Below the pieces are notes generated by a model that had not been told where the DNA came from, searched no databases, and saw only the letters and a list, made by a program, of their open reading frames with translations. DNA of 36,387 bases from the NCBI GenBank assembly GCA_015066065.1, contig SVPB01000012.1:1-36387 (forward strand), read 5' to 3'. The translations under genes were made by a program, and so were the position numbers. Shown here one piece after another: positions 1 through 9,900 of this stretch (position 1 is its first letter; every line of letters begins with the position of its first letter). The DNA comes from Oscillospiraceae bacterium. GTDB lineage: Bacteria; Bacillota; Clostridia; Oscillospirales; Acutalibacteraceae.

Positions 1-11
1 TTTTATTTTGA

Positions 12-842
12 TCACTGGCGGCGGAAAGCGGTGGGGGAGCATCCGTACTGTCGGGTAAAGCAGTTGGTGAAATATTCCGGATCGGTAAAGCCGCATCGGG
101 CGGCGATGGCGGCAATGCCAAGGTTGGTCGTTCGTAAGAGGTTCTGGGCTTGTTCCATCCGTAGTATGCGCAGGTGCGCCGAGACCGTCAGCCCGGTCAA
201 GCGTTTGAACTGCCGGCAGAAATAGGCTTCATTGTAGCTGAATAACCGGCTGAGCTGGCAGGTGCTGAGTGGCTCGGTAAAATGTTGGTTGATATACTGC
301 AGGACCGTTCCGAATTTTTTGTCGGTGGTATGGACGGCTCGTGGTGCGGTGCAGCAGCGCTGTGTCAGCCATCCCAGCAGACGGTAGACCTCTCCTATGG
401 CGGTCAGGGCGGGCGCTTGCTCGTCGTCCAGTAGGCAGACCAGCCGTTTTACGGAATCCAGCACCTCCGGGTCGTCGGTCACGTTGACCAGAGCAACGTC
501 CATCCGGTGCAGAGGCTCCAGGTGTTGCCGCGTTGCTGACGTATCGTTACAAAAATGCGCGATCTCAAACATAAGGGCGTCAAAGCGCACCGCATGCTCC
601 TCGGTGCGGATGGCGTGCAACTGGCAGGGGTTGACGATGCCCACCTGCCCGGCTTTTACGGTAAAAGGACGGTCTCCGATCTGTAAGATAAGCTCCCCCT
701 CATACACGTACAACAGTTCGATCCTTTCGTGCCAATGCATCACGATGCAGGTCTGATGGGGGCCAAGGTCAATGGGCAGTTTTTTGACCGCTTTTTCTCC
801 GTATACCACGGGGGTCAGCTCTTTATAGGCGTCCGGGTACAT
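12..842 (-). CDS. AraC-family transcriptional regulator with N-terminal cupin domain
   Basis: 276 aa. The N-terminal half (about residues 30-100) is cupin-like, with the HWHERIELLYV segment typical of the sugar-sensing domain of AraC proteins. The last 100 residues (about 175-276) hold the two AraC helix-turn-helix motifs, including YNEAYFCRQFKRLTG and CGFTDPEYFTNCFTRQYG, and end in the usual SPTAFRRQ tail. An SD (GAGGAGG) lies 7 bases before the ATG at 842. It is transcribed away from the sugar isomerase/oxidoreductase pair, and the shared 125-base gap suggests that it controls that pair in response to a sugar or polyol. The effector cannot be read from the sequence. Confidence 0.9.
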   Translation of the reverse strand: MYPDAYKELTPVVYGEKAVKKLPIDLGPHQTCIVMHWHERIELLYVYEGELILQIGDRPFTVKAGQVGIVNPCQLHAIRTEEHAVRFDALMFEIAHFCNDTSATRQHLEPLHRMDVALVNVTDDPEVLDSVKRLVCLLDDEQAPALTAIGEVYRLLGWLTQRCCTAPRAVHTTDKKFGTVLQYINQHFTEPLSTCQLSRLFSYNEAYFCRQFKRLTGLTVSAHLRILRMEQAQNLLRTTNLGIAAIAARCGFTDPEYFTNCFTRQYGCSPTAFRRQ

Positions 843-916
843 ACGATGGCCTCCTCAAAAAAGTCAAAATAACAAAGAAATAGGTCAACATCCTCCCTTT
901 TTCTTTTACCGAAGTT

Positions 917-945
917 ATGATAGCATAAAAATGAGATAAATGCAA
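917..945 (-). promoter_or_regulatory. sigma-A-type promoter of the AraC regulator
   Basis: Read on the minus strand: TTGCAT (945-940), a 17-base spacer, then TATCAT (922-917). A TGC directly before the -10 gives an extended -10 element. No equally good promoter for the divergent isomerase gene was found in the same gap, so that gene may depend on activation. Confidence 0.7.
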
Positions 946-966
946 CAAAAAAAGGAGGCGTTTTGC

Positions 967-1815
967 ATGAAAATCGGTACGTGCGTGACCTTTGACGGCG
1001 TCGATAAAATAGCAAAAAAACTAAAGGACCTGCAGGACCACGGGTTTACCACCTGTCAACTGCTGTGCTGGGATCCGGCGCTGTGGACGCCGGACAACGC
1101 CCAACGGCTTAAGGAGGCGCTGGATACGGCCGGCGTGACCCCCTCTGCCTTTTGGTGCGGCTGGACCGGCCCGGCGGTGTGGGATTTTTACGAGGGGCCG
1201 TTGACCTTGGGTCTGGTGCCGCAGGCGTACCGTGCCATGCGGATACAGCAGTTGTGTGACGGGGCGGACTTTGCCAAGCAGTTGGGCATTACCGACGTGG
1301 TGACCCACATGGGCTTTATTCCGGAAAACCCCAATGATCCGGTGTTCGCCCCCTTTTGCGAAGCGGTGCGCACCGTGGCTCGGCATCTACGGGAAAACGG
1401 GCAATACCTGCTGTTTGAGAGTGGGCAGGAGACCCCGGTGACCATGCTGCGCTGTTTTGAAGAGGTGGGGATGGATAATCTGGGGGTCAATCTGGACACC
1501 GCCAACCTTATTCTGTACGGCCGGGGGGATCCGGTAGCGGCTCTGGAGGTCATCGGACGCTACGTGCGTAACCTGCACGCCAAGGACGGCCGCTATCCCA
1601 CCAACGGTCACCAGTTGGGGCAAGAGACCCCGGTGGGGCAGGGTATGGTGGATTTTCGGGCGGTGTTCAAAAAACTACACGAGCTGGGATACGATGCCCA
1701 CGTGACCATTGAACGGGAGATCACCGGGGAACAGCAGTTGACCGATATCCTGCACGCACGGGAGTATCTGGCCGGGATCATAAAAGAGGAGTACGGAGGG
1801 AACGTAGTATGCTGA
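967..1815 (+). CDS. sugar phosphate isomerase/epimerase (AP-endonuclease-2 TIM barrel)
   Basis: 282 aa from the ATG at 967. This start is preferred over an upstream in-frame ATG at 940 because an AGGAGG lies correctly spaced just before it, downstream of 940. The protein belongs to the xylose-isomerase-like TIM-barrel superfamily (PF01261), whose members isomerise or epimerise sugars, inosose or hydroxypyruvate using a divalent metal. Visible barrel motifs are THMGF, LLFESGQE (a likely metal-ligand Glu), NLDTANL and LHAKDG. Its end overlaps the start of the Gfo/Idh/MocA gene by 7 bases, so the two are probably translated together as one sugar or polyol catabolic unit. The substrate is not determinable here. 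Confidence 0.88.
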   Translation: MKIGTCVTFDGVDKIAKKLKDLQDHGFTTCQLLCWDPALWTPDNAQRLKEALDTAGVTPSAFWCGWTGPAVWDFYEGPLTLGLVPQAYRAMRIQQLCDGADFAKQLGITDVVTHMGFIPENPNDPVFAPFCEAVRTVARHLRENGQYLLFESGQETPVTMLRCFEEVGMDNLGVNLDTANLILYGRGDPVAALEVIGRYVRNLHAKDGRYPTNGHQLGQETPVGQGMVDFRAVFKKLHELGYDAHVTIEREITGEQQLTDILHAREYLAGIIKEEYGGNVVC

Positions 1816-2756
1816 AGGTTGGCTTGATCGGCGTGGGCGGCATTAGCGGCGCTCATATCCCTGCATGGAACGAGATGGAGGATGCCAGCCTGGTAGCGCT
1901 GTGCGACCGCAACACGGCGGCGATGGAAGGGTACCGGGACACCTGCCGTCTTTATACCACGCTGGAGGAGATGCTGGAGAAGGAGGAACTGGATATCCTG
2001 GATATCTGCCTGCCTACCCATCTGCATATCGATACGGCGATCCGGGCGATGGAACGCGGTGTGCACGTGCTGTGTGAGAAGCCCCTGACCCTTAACGAGG
2101 AGGACGTGCGGCGCGTCTATCAGGTGGCCGAGGACAACGGCGTGTGCTTTATGGTGGCGCACGTTCTGCGCTTCTGGCCGGCGTATGAACGGCTGAAGGA
2201 GTTGTACGACGAGGGCACCTACGGCCATCTGCTCACCGGCTCTATGTGCCGGCTCAGTCAAAGCCCTCGCTGGAGTGGAGACGGATGGCGGCAGGATGAA
2301 CGCCGCAGTGGTCTGATGCCCTTTGACCTGCACATTCACGATCTGGACTTTATGATATACGCTTTTGGCGAGCCGGTGGAGGCGACCCATTGCCGCAGTC
2401 GTCAGCCGGGGCAGGACGCCATGACAGCCACCTACCGCTACGACGGCTTTTATATACAGACCGAGGCGGCGTTTTATGCCGCCAACTACCCCTTCAAAGC
2501 CGCGTTCCGCTTTCAGTTTGAGCAGGCGGTGGTTGAATGGGAAGGTGACCGGATGATGGCGTACCCGGTGGAAGGAGAGCCGGTGGTACTGTTGGAGCCG
2601 GCAGAACAGCGCACGGCGGTCATCAATCTGTCGGATATCCTGCCATACGCCCGGGAGATCCGGTATTTTACCGATTGCGTTAAGGCAGGCGTGCCAGCCG
2701 ACCGTATCCGCCCGGAGGAACTACTTACCGTCCTGCGGTTACTCAAAGATATCTGA
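1809..2756 (+). CDS. Gfo/Idh/MocA-family NAD(P)-dependent oxidoreductase
   Basis: 315 aa. The N-terminal Rossmann fold starts with GLIGVGGISGAHIPAW. The family signature CEKPLT, with its active-site Lys, follows near residues 93-97. The C-terminal substrate domain carries HIHDLDFMIYAFG, whose His and Asp are typical active-site residues. Family members oxidise or reduce sugars, inositols and related polyols with NAD(P). It overlaps the isomerase gene by 7 bases and is followed at once by a terminator, so the pair is a two-gene operon. The exact substrate is unknown. Confidence 0.9.
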   Translation: MLKVGLIGVGGISGAHIPAWNEMEDASLVALCDRNTAAMEGYRDTCRLYTTLEEMLEKEELDILDICLPTHLHIDTAIRAMERGVHVLCEKPLTLNEEDVRRVYQVAEDNGVCFMVAHVLRFWPAYERLKELYDEGTYGHLLTGSMCRLSQSPRWSGDGWRQDERRSGLMPFDLHIHDLDFMIYAFGEPVEATHCRSRQPGQDAMTATYRYDGFYIQTEAAFYAANYPFKAAFRFQFEQAVVEWEGDRMMAYPVEGEPVVLLEPAEQRTAVINLSDILPYAREIRYFTDCVKAGVPADRIRPEELLTVLRLLKDI

Positions 2757-2761
2757 TCCTT

Positions 2762-2788
2762 AAAGCCCGGATGTTCTCCGGGCTTTTT
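2762..2788 (+). terminator. rho-independent terminator of the isomerase/oxidoreductase unit
   Basis: A 10-bp perfect stem (AAAGCCCGGA / TCCGGGCTTT) with a 5-base loop is followed by T residues, starting six bases after the oxidoreductase stop codon. Confidence 0.9.
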
Positions 2789-2790
2789 GG

Positions 2791-2819
2791 TTGCATAATG
2801 CAGGAGGCTGTGCTATAAT
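2791..2819 (+). promoter_or_regulatory. sigma-A-type promoter of mnmA
   Basis: TTGCAT (2791-2796), a 17-base spacer and TATAAT (2814-2819) lie directly after the preceding terminator and 30 bases before the mnmA start. Confidence 0.85.
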
Positions 2820-2849
2820 AATAGCGATCATGCGGAAAGGAGGGGTCTT

Positions 2850-3908
2850 ATGCGGCAGAAAGCGCTTGTTGCCATGAGTGGTGGAGTAGACAGCGCCGTC
2901 ACAGCGGCCTTGATGGCTCAGGAATATGACTGCGTGGGTGCCACCATGCGTCTGCATGATTACGGCGCCTGCGGCTCAGCCGATGACGCCCGGGATGCGG
3001 CGGCGGTAGCGGCGGCATTGGGTATGCCGCATACGGTGCTGGACTTCTCGGCCGACTTCTCCCGGGAGGTTATTGACCGGTTTGTAAGCGCTTACGAAAG
3101 GGGAGACACCCCCAACCCCTGCATCGAATGTAACCGTCATCTGAAGTTTACCCGGCTGTACGAGGAAGCCCGCCGCATGGGCTGTGACGTCATTGCCACC
3201 GGCCATTATGCGCGTATTACGTACGATAAAGGCACTGGCCTTTACAGCCTGCGCCGTGCCCGGTGCATGGCCAAGGATCAGACCTACGTGCTGTATTTTC
3301 TGTCCCAGGAGCAGCTGGCGCACACCCGGTTCCCCTTGGGGGAGATGGACAGTAAGCAAACGGTACGGCAGAGGGCGGAGGCCTACGGCTTTGACAATGC
3401 TCACAAGCGTGACAGTCAAGATATTTGCTTTATTCCCGACGGCCGATATGCGGATTTTATCCGCCGCCGCACCGGACGGGAGTACCCGGTAGGCGATTTT
3501 GTGGACACCGAGGGACGGGTGCTGGGACAGCACCGGGGGATCATCGGCTATACCATCGGCCAGCGCAAGGGACTGGGCCTGTCCTTGCCGGCCCCTTTAT
3601 ATGTCTGCCGCAAGGAGATGACGTCCAATCGGGTAGTGCTGGCTCCTGAAGAGGCGCTGTACACCAACGAGCTGACAGCACGCTGTTTCCATTGGATCGC
3701 CGGGGAACCGCCGGCGGCCCCTCGACGGGTCACTGCCAAGACCCGGTATGCCGCCAAGGAAGCGCCGGCCACCGTTACGCCTCTGCCGGACGGCGGTGCC
3801 CGGGTGACCTTTGATGCACCGCAAAGAGCAATCACCGTCGGTCAGGCGGTGGTGCTGTACGACGGCGATGTTGTGGTTGGCGGCGGTACCATCAGCTATA
3901 CGCAATAA
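2850..3908 (+). CDS. mnmA: tRNA-specific 2-thiouridylase MnmA
   Basis: 352 aa, the usual length. The enzyme uses ATP to adenylate U34 of tRNA(Lys/Glu/Gln) and inserts sulfur at position 2. The PP-loop AMSGGVDSAV lies near the N-terminus (residues 8-17). The two catalytic cysteines are visible at C91 (in NPCIECN) and C193 (in DICFI). The GxGHYAR-type motif (ATGHYARI) and the C-terminal beta-barrel region are present. It stands alone with its own promoter and a strong terminator, and no cysteine desulfurase gene is adjacent. Confidence 0.97.
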   Translation: MRQKALVAMSGGVDSAVTAALMAQEYDCVGATMRLHDYGACGSADDARDAAAVAAALGMPHTVLDFSADFSREVIDRFVSAYERGDTPNPCIECNRHLKFTRLYEEARRMGCDVIATGHYARITYDKGTGLYSLRRARCMAKDQTYVLYFLSQEQLAHTRFPLGEMDSKQTVRQRAEAYGFDNAHKRDSQDICFIPDGRYADFIRRRTGREYPVGDFVDTEGRVLGQHRGIIGYTIGQRKGLGLSLPAPLYVCRKEMTSNRVVLAPEEALYTNELTARCFHWIAGEPPAAPRRVTAKTRYAAKEAPATVTPLPDGGARVTFDAPQRAITVGQAVVLYDGDVVVGGGTISYTQ

Positions 3909-3911
3909 GAG

Positions 3912-3948
3912 GAGCTCCCCCAAGCCGGAAGGCTTGGGGGAGCTCTTT
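3912..3948. terminator. strong hairpin terminator between convergent mnmA and the adhesin gene
   Basis: A perfect 15-bp stem (left arm 3912-3926, right arm 3931-3945) with a GGAA loop is followed by TTT on the plus strand. It serves mnmA and may also end the convergent adhesin transcript. Confidence 0.88.
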
Positions 3949-3965
3949 ACGTTAGGTGGTTCGCA

Positions 3966-6900
3966 TTACTTGTTTTCCTCTCGGCGTTTCCGGCCCAGGA
4001 GGGTGGTGCCAAGGAGTCCGGTACCGCTGACGAAGAGGACGGCGGCCCAGGCGGCCAGCTGGCCGGCATAGCCGGTCTGCGGGCTTTCAGGCTGGACGGG
4101 AGGTGCCGGCTTGTAGATGTTGGTGAAGGAGATGTCAGCCGTTTCATTCTCCAGCAGGCTGGTTACGGTGGCACTCTTGGTGCCGTCGCCGTTGTCGGTG
4201 ACCTCTACCGTTACGGTATATACCCGGTCGTCGTAGGTCACGCCCTCGGCATTCCCCTTGACCTCACTGACGGTGTAGGTAAAGGTACCTGCCTTGTCAA
4301 AGGTGAGGGGAGCAAACACGAACAGTCCATCGGCGTTGTTCTTCACCGTTTCCACGGCATTCCCCTTTTCGTCGGTCAGGAGGAAGGCGAATTCGCCATC
4401 CTGCAGCTGACGGCCGTTGAGGGTCTTGTGACCACGGATGGTTACCTGCACGTCACCGGAGGCATAGCCGTTCTCAAACACCGGCTCGGCCGCTAACCCA
4501 TTGAGGGTGATCGCTTCCGTGGCGGTGACGGTGCCGTCGCCGTTGTCGGTCAGGGTGACGGTGACGTCGTACACAGCGGTGGCGTAGGATACGCCGCCGG
4601 CCTGCCCCTTGACCTCCTGCACCTGGTAGGTGACGGTGGCGGTGGTGCCATGGTTGTTGGCTGCATGGTAGATGTCGTCCTGGGTGTAGGTCAGGGCATC
4701 AAAAACGATGTTGCCGTTGGCATCGTTGGTCTTTTCCTGCAGCACGTGGCCGTTGGCATCCTTGAGCTGGAAGGTAAACTCGCCGGCCTTGAGATCGCGG
4801 CCCACCAAGGTCTTGTGGGCGGTGATCTTCACCTCGTTGGAGACGGAGGCGTAGCGGTTCTCAAACAGAATGGTCGCCGCGTTGCCGGCTTTTTTGATCG
4901 CCGCAGAAGCGGTGATGGTGCCGTCCAGATTATCGGTCAGGGTCACGGTGACATCGTACACAGCGGTGTCATTGGTGACACCGGCTACCACCGTCTGCTT
5001 CTCCACCACCTGATAGGTGACGGTAGCGGTGGTACCGTAGTGGTTGGCCGCATTATAGATGTCATCCTGGGTGTAGGTCAGGGCATCAAAGGCGAAGGTG
5101 CCGTTGGCATCGTTTGTCTTCTCCTGAAGCACTTGACCGCTGGCATCCTTAAGCTGGAAGGTAAACTCGCCGGCTTTCAGTTTGCGGCCGGTGAGCACCT
5201 TGGTGCCGGACAACCGGACGGCGTCGGAGGCGGAGTGGTACTCGTTGGTAAAGTCGATGAAAGCATCCACACCGGCCTTCTTGGTCACGTAGGTTGCAGC
5301 GATGGTGCCGTTACCTTGCTCTTTGACGGTGACGATCACATCAAACACCGTGGGGTCGCAGGTGTAATACCCAGGGATACCATCGGTGTTTTCACGCACC
5401 TTGTAGGTGAGCACCAGCGTATCGCTATAGTTGTTAGCGGCATGATAGATGTCGTCCTGCGTATAGGTCAGGGCATCAAAGACGAAGTTGCCGTTGGCGT
5501 CCGCATACGCATAGTCGACCACCCGGCCTTCGCTGTCCAGCAGATCGAAGCGGAAGGTGTTGTCCTCCAGCTTACGGCCGGTCAGCGCCTTCGTGCCGCG
5601 GATGACGACCTCATTGGAGGCGGAGGCATACCGGTTGATGAACTGGACCACAGCCGGCGCTCCGTTTTTCTTGACCGTATAGGCGGCGGTGATGGTGCCG
5701 TCCAGATTGTCGGTGAGGGTAACGGTGATGTCGTACACGGTAGTGTCGTTGGTGACACCGGCCACGGTGGTGAGCTTTTCACTTACCGTGTAGTAGTAGA
5801 CGGCGGTGGTACCGTAGTGGTTGGCCGCATGGTAGATGTCGTCCTGGGTGTAGGTCAGGGCATCAAAGGCGAAGCTGCCGTTAGCATCGTTCTGCTTCTC
5901 CTGCAGTACGTTGTTGCCGGCATCCTTGAGCTGGAAGGTGAACTCGCCGGCTCCCAGCTTGCGGCCGGTCAGCCCCTTGGTACCGGTGATGACCACCCCG
6001 TTGGAGGCGGAACGGTAGGTGTTGCTAAAGACCAAGGAAGCGTCTGCCCCATTTTTCTTGACCGTATAGGCGGCGGTGATGGTGCCGTCCAGATTATCGG
6101 TCAGGGTCACGGTGACATCGTACACAGCGGTGTCGTTGGTGACACCGGCCACCACCGTCTGCTTCTCCACCACCTGATAGGTGACGGTAGCGGTGGTACC
6201 GTAGTGGTTAGCCGCATGGTAGATGTCGTCCTGGGTATAGGTCAGAGCATCAAAGGCGAAGCTGCCGTTGGCATCGTTTGTCTTCTCCTGAAGCACCTGA
6301 CCGTTGGCATCCTTGAGCTGGAAGGTAAACTCGCCGGCTCCCAGCTTGCGGCCGGTCAGCCCCTTGGTACCGGAGATGACCACCTCATTGGAGGCAGAAC
6401 GGTAGGTGTTGCGGAATACGGCCGACGCCGGAGAACCGTTATTCTCGGTCGCCACAGCCGCTTGCAGGGTGCCGTCGCCCTTGTCGGTGACGGTGACGAT
6501 GACATCGTACACGGTCGTGTCACCGGTCACACCATGGGTGTTGGTGATCACCTCGCTGATGGTATACCGCGTGGTTCCCACCGTATCCAGCGTAAAGGGA
6601 TCGAAGGTAATGGTGCCGTTGGCGTCGTTCTTCTTCTCCTGCAGCACGTTGCTGCCGGTATCCTTGAGCTGGAAGGTGAACTCGCCGGCTCCCAGCTTGC
6701 GGCCGCTGAGCACCTTCTGTGCCGTCAGGTCGACGGTGGCCGGGGTGGGAGCATACACATTCTGGAAGGTCAGGTCAATCTGGTTGGTGGGGTTGGCTAC
6801 CGGAGCATCCACCAGATTGATGGTGGCGTTGACCTTACCGGCATTGTCGTCCACCAGCTTGACCACCAGATCATAGGTCTTGGAGGTGTACTGCATACCG

Positions 6901-9900
6901 TTGACGGTAGTGCCGCCCAGGTATTCCTTAACGGTGTAGTACAGGGTCTCGCCTGCCTGCGCTGCGTTGAAGGTCAGGTCAAAGGAGGCCAGACCGTTTG
7001 CATCGGTAGTGGTGGTCGCAATGGGGGTGGTGGCGCCGGTGGCATACAGTTCAAACACAAAGCCCTCCGGAGTTTTGCCGACACCGGGACGGTCATCCAC
7101 CGTCTTGGTGATGTGCACCGCCACCTCGTCGCCGTTGACCGCAGCATAGCGGTTGGTAAAGGCGGTGGTCAAGTGGTAGTTGGCATTACCGGCCGTGGGC
7201 GTGGTTACCGCGGTGGGGGCATATGCGATCACATTGGAGATCTCCAGCTTGCCGTCCGCATCGTTGTCGGTGACCACCACGTCAAAGCGGCGGTTGACGG
7301 CATCGTAGGTCATACCGCCGGCCTGACCGGCTTGCTCAATGATGTGGTAGGAATAAGAACCAACCGCATCGTATACCTGTGCCTGCAGTGCATCGGTGAA
7401 GCTAAAGGAGGCTTTGCCGGACACCACGTCGTTTTTGGCTACCGTCTTGGCGCTGATGGTGGTCCACGTGTCGTTTTCAATATCCTGAAGCAGGAAGGTG
7501 AAACGGTCGCTGTCCAGCCACTCACGGCCCAGCAGCTCCTTGGTACCCTCGTGGGTCAGCGTGACCGGGGAGACCGCCGCAGGGACATAGCGGTTGGTCA
7601 GCGCCACGTAGGAGTTCTGCAGACCGACGATGGTGCCGGTGCGATCCGCCTGAGGCGTAACGAGGGTGAAACCGGCAGGCAGATCGGTCTCGCTGACGGT
7701 AAAGGGCGTATCTTCGTCAATGCCGTAGATAGCCACCGTCTGACCGGCTTTGATGGGGAAGGTCAAACGCCCATCGTCTACGGTCAGTGCTCCTATGCTG
7801 GAGTTGAAGCTTTCACCGTCGGGGACGGCGTCCAGCTCCACCGTAACCTGGAAGGTCTTGTTAGCCAAGGCGGTCGGGGCATCGATAAAGGGATGCTCCA
7901 CCGTTTTACTGATATACAGGTTGCCGTCCTGCACGGGGGGCTTTGGCTCGTTGACAACGTCCACTACGCCCAGCTGGTGCTGCACGACCACGCCGGTAGC
8001 GCCGGTGATGGAAACGGGCCGATAGATGCTGTGGGCCGCTTCGCTGACGGTGTAGGTGGTACCGGCAGGCAGATCGGTGATGTAAGCGGCGGTGTCGGCG
8101 GCGATCGTGACCTCCGCCAGACCGGTGTCGCTGACATCAACGGTGGTTTCGGTGTAGCTGCCGTCGGCGTTGCGATAGGTCAGCGGATAAGAATCCGCCA
8201 GCGTTGCGCCGGTGGGAGCACTTAACTGCACCTGCAGTACAAAGTCGTCGTTGGCGGCGTCGGGAACAGCAGCGGTGAGGACCTTGGTGAGCTTAATGCC
8301 GGTCACCGGGGTCAGGGTCATCTTACCGTTGTTGCCCAAAGTGCCTGCCATGTGGGTCACCGGATCGGTGGCGGTGGGCAAAACGACCTCCGGATAGAAG
8401 GAGGACAGCAAGGTACCGGTGACGTTGTTCCCCTTGGCCACACGGGCCAGGTCCACGTTGAGGATGGGGGTACCCTTGCGGATGTACCACACGTTGTCGG
8501 TGCCCTTGTACATGGTATCGGTCTCATCCAGGTTATCGGGAGAGATCTCCTCGTACACGTAGTTGATTTCAGCAGCGTTGCCGTCGTTAGCGGCAGGGGT
8601 GTGCCGGAATTCGGATACCGCACGGTAATAAATGTTGCCGTCGGTGGGAGCCGGCTTGGCGGTGGCCAACACGTAGCTATTGCCATTCTTCAGATAGATG
8701 GCATCGTCGGCAATGTGGTAGTACCGTTCGTTTTCCTTGGAGGGCTGCAGATCAAACCAGGTGGGATCGTGCTCCCGGTCGGTAGCGTTGAGATCCCAGG
8801 AGTTGGTGTAGAAGGTATAGGTGCCGTCGGCGTTTTTGTACCCATAGTTGTTGGCAATCTTCTCGGTGATGTTGTACCGATCGATATCTTCCCGCAGACC
8901 CACCTCGAACAGCAGCCGGATGGGGGATTTTTCCGCAATGGTCATCTGCAGGTTGGTGTAGGCGCCTTCCTCCAGGGAGTTGCCCTCAAAGGTGATGCTG
9001 TAGGTGGTCATGGGGATGAGCGCAGCCGGGATCTTCCAGATAACCGTCTGGTGACGGGTGGCGATTTCCTCGTGGACCTGCACGCTGATGTACAGCATAT
9101 CCGTCAGGTCAAACCCGGCTTCGGTACCCACCGTGCCCAGATAACCGTAGGAACGGTTGCGGAAGGTGGCCCCGGCAGGAACGGCGGCGGTATCGGTGCC
9201 GTCCCAATAGCCAACGTAGTTGCCGTCGGCGTCACCGAACCAGCCGATGTAGTTGCTGTATTCGGTATCGCTGGTGTAGGAAAGCTGTCCGTTGCGCAGG
9301 GCTTGTTCCACGACATATTCTGCCTGCTCTTCGGTGCAGTTGAGGCGCCGACGAACAGCGCGCAGGATCTCCTGGCCTTCGCTGGTGAGGTTGTTAAGGT
9401 TACCGCTGCTTAGATCGCCGTAGGTGCCCTGAGCGATTGCCTTGGCCACCGCATAACCGGCGTACAGGGTATCCTGTGCCAGCAGACCGTGGATGTCTTT
9501 GACCTGCATGTAGTCGCCCAGCTGATCACGGATGGTGACGTAACCGTCCAGATTGTGATCGCCGCTTTCCACAAGGGTGGGGTAATACTTGGACTGTACG
9601 ATGATCTGATTGACCAGTCGTCCAAAGGCGTTGATGAGGTCGGTGGAGTTGGAAGCACCGTAGTAGTGATCCACGTAATCCTTGCCAAGGATCTCAGCGT
9701 CACGGGTCACGTAGAGATCGTTGCTGGTGCGGCTGTCATCGTAGTCCTCAAACAGCACGTTGGCATCGTCGGAGGCCGCCAGGTAGGTGTTCCAGTAACC
9801 GTACAGGGTATCCTGACGGGCATTGATACCGGTACCGACGGTGGGGGAGTTGTTGTAAACCGGGGAGTTGAGCACGCTCAGCGCATAGTCGTTGTTGCCC

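Noticed and set aside
4110-6750. Possible CRISPR-like or satellite array because of regular repeats
   Set aside because: The period of about 390 bases keeps one protein frame throughout and corresponds to pilin domains.
4650-8225. A 1191-codon open frame on the plus strand opposite the adhesin gene
   Set aside because: It runs antisense to an unmistakable coding gene, its translation repeats only as the shadow of the stalk modules (low-complexity Gly/Val/Leu), and it has no SD or promoter. It is an effect of codon bias.
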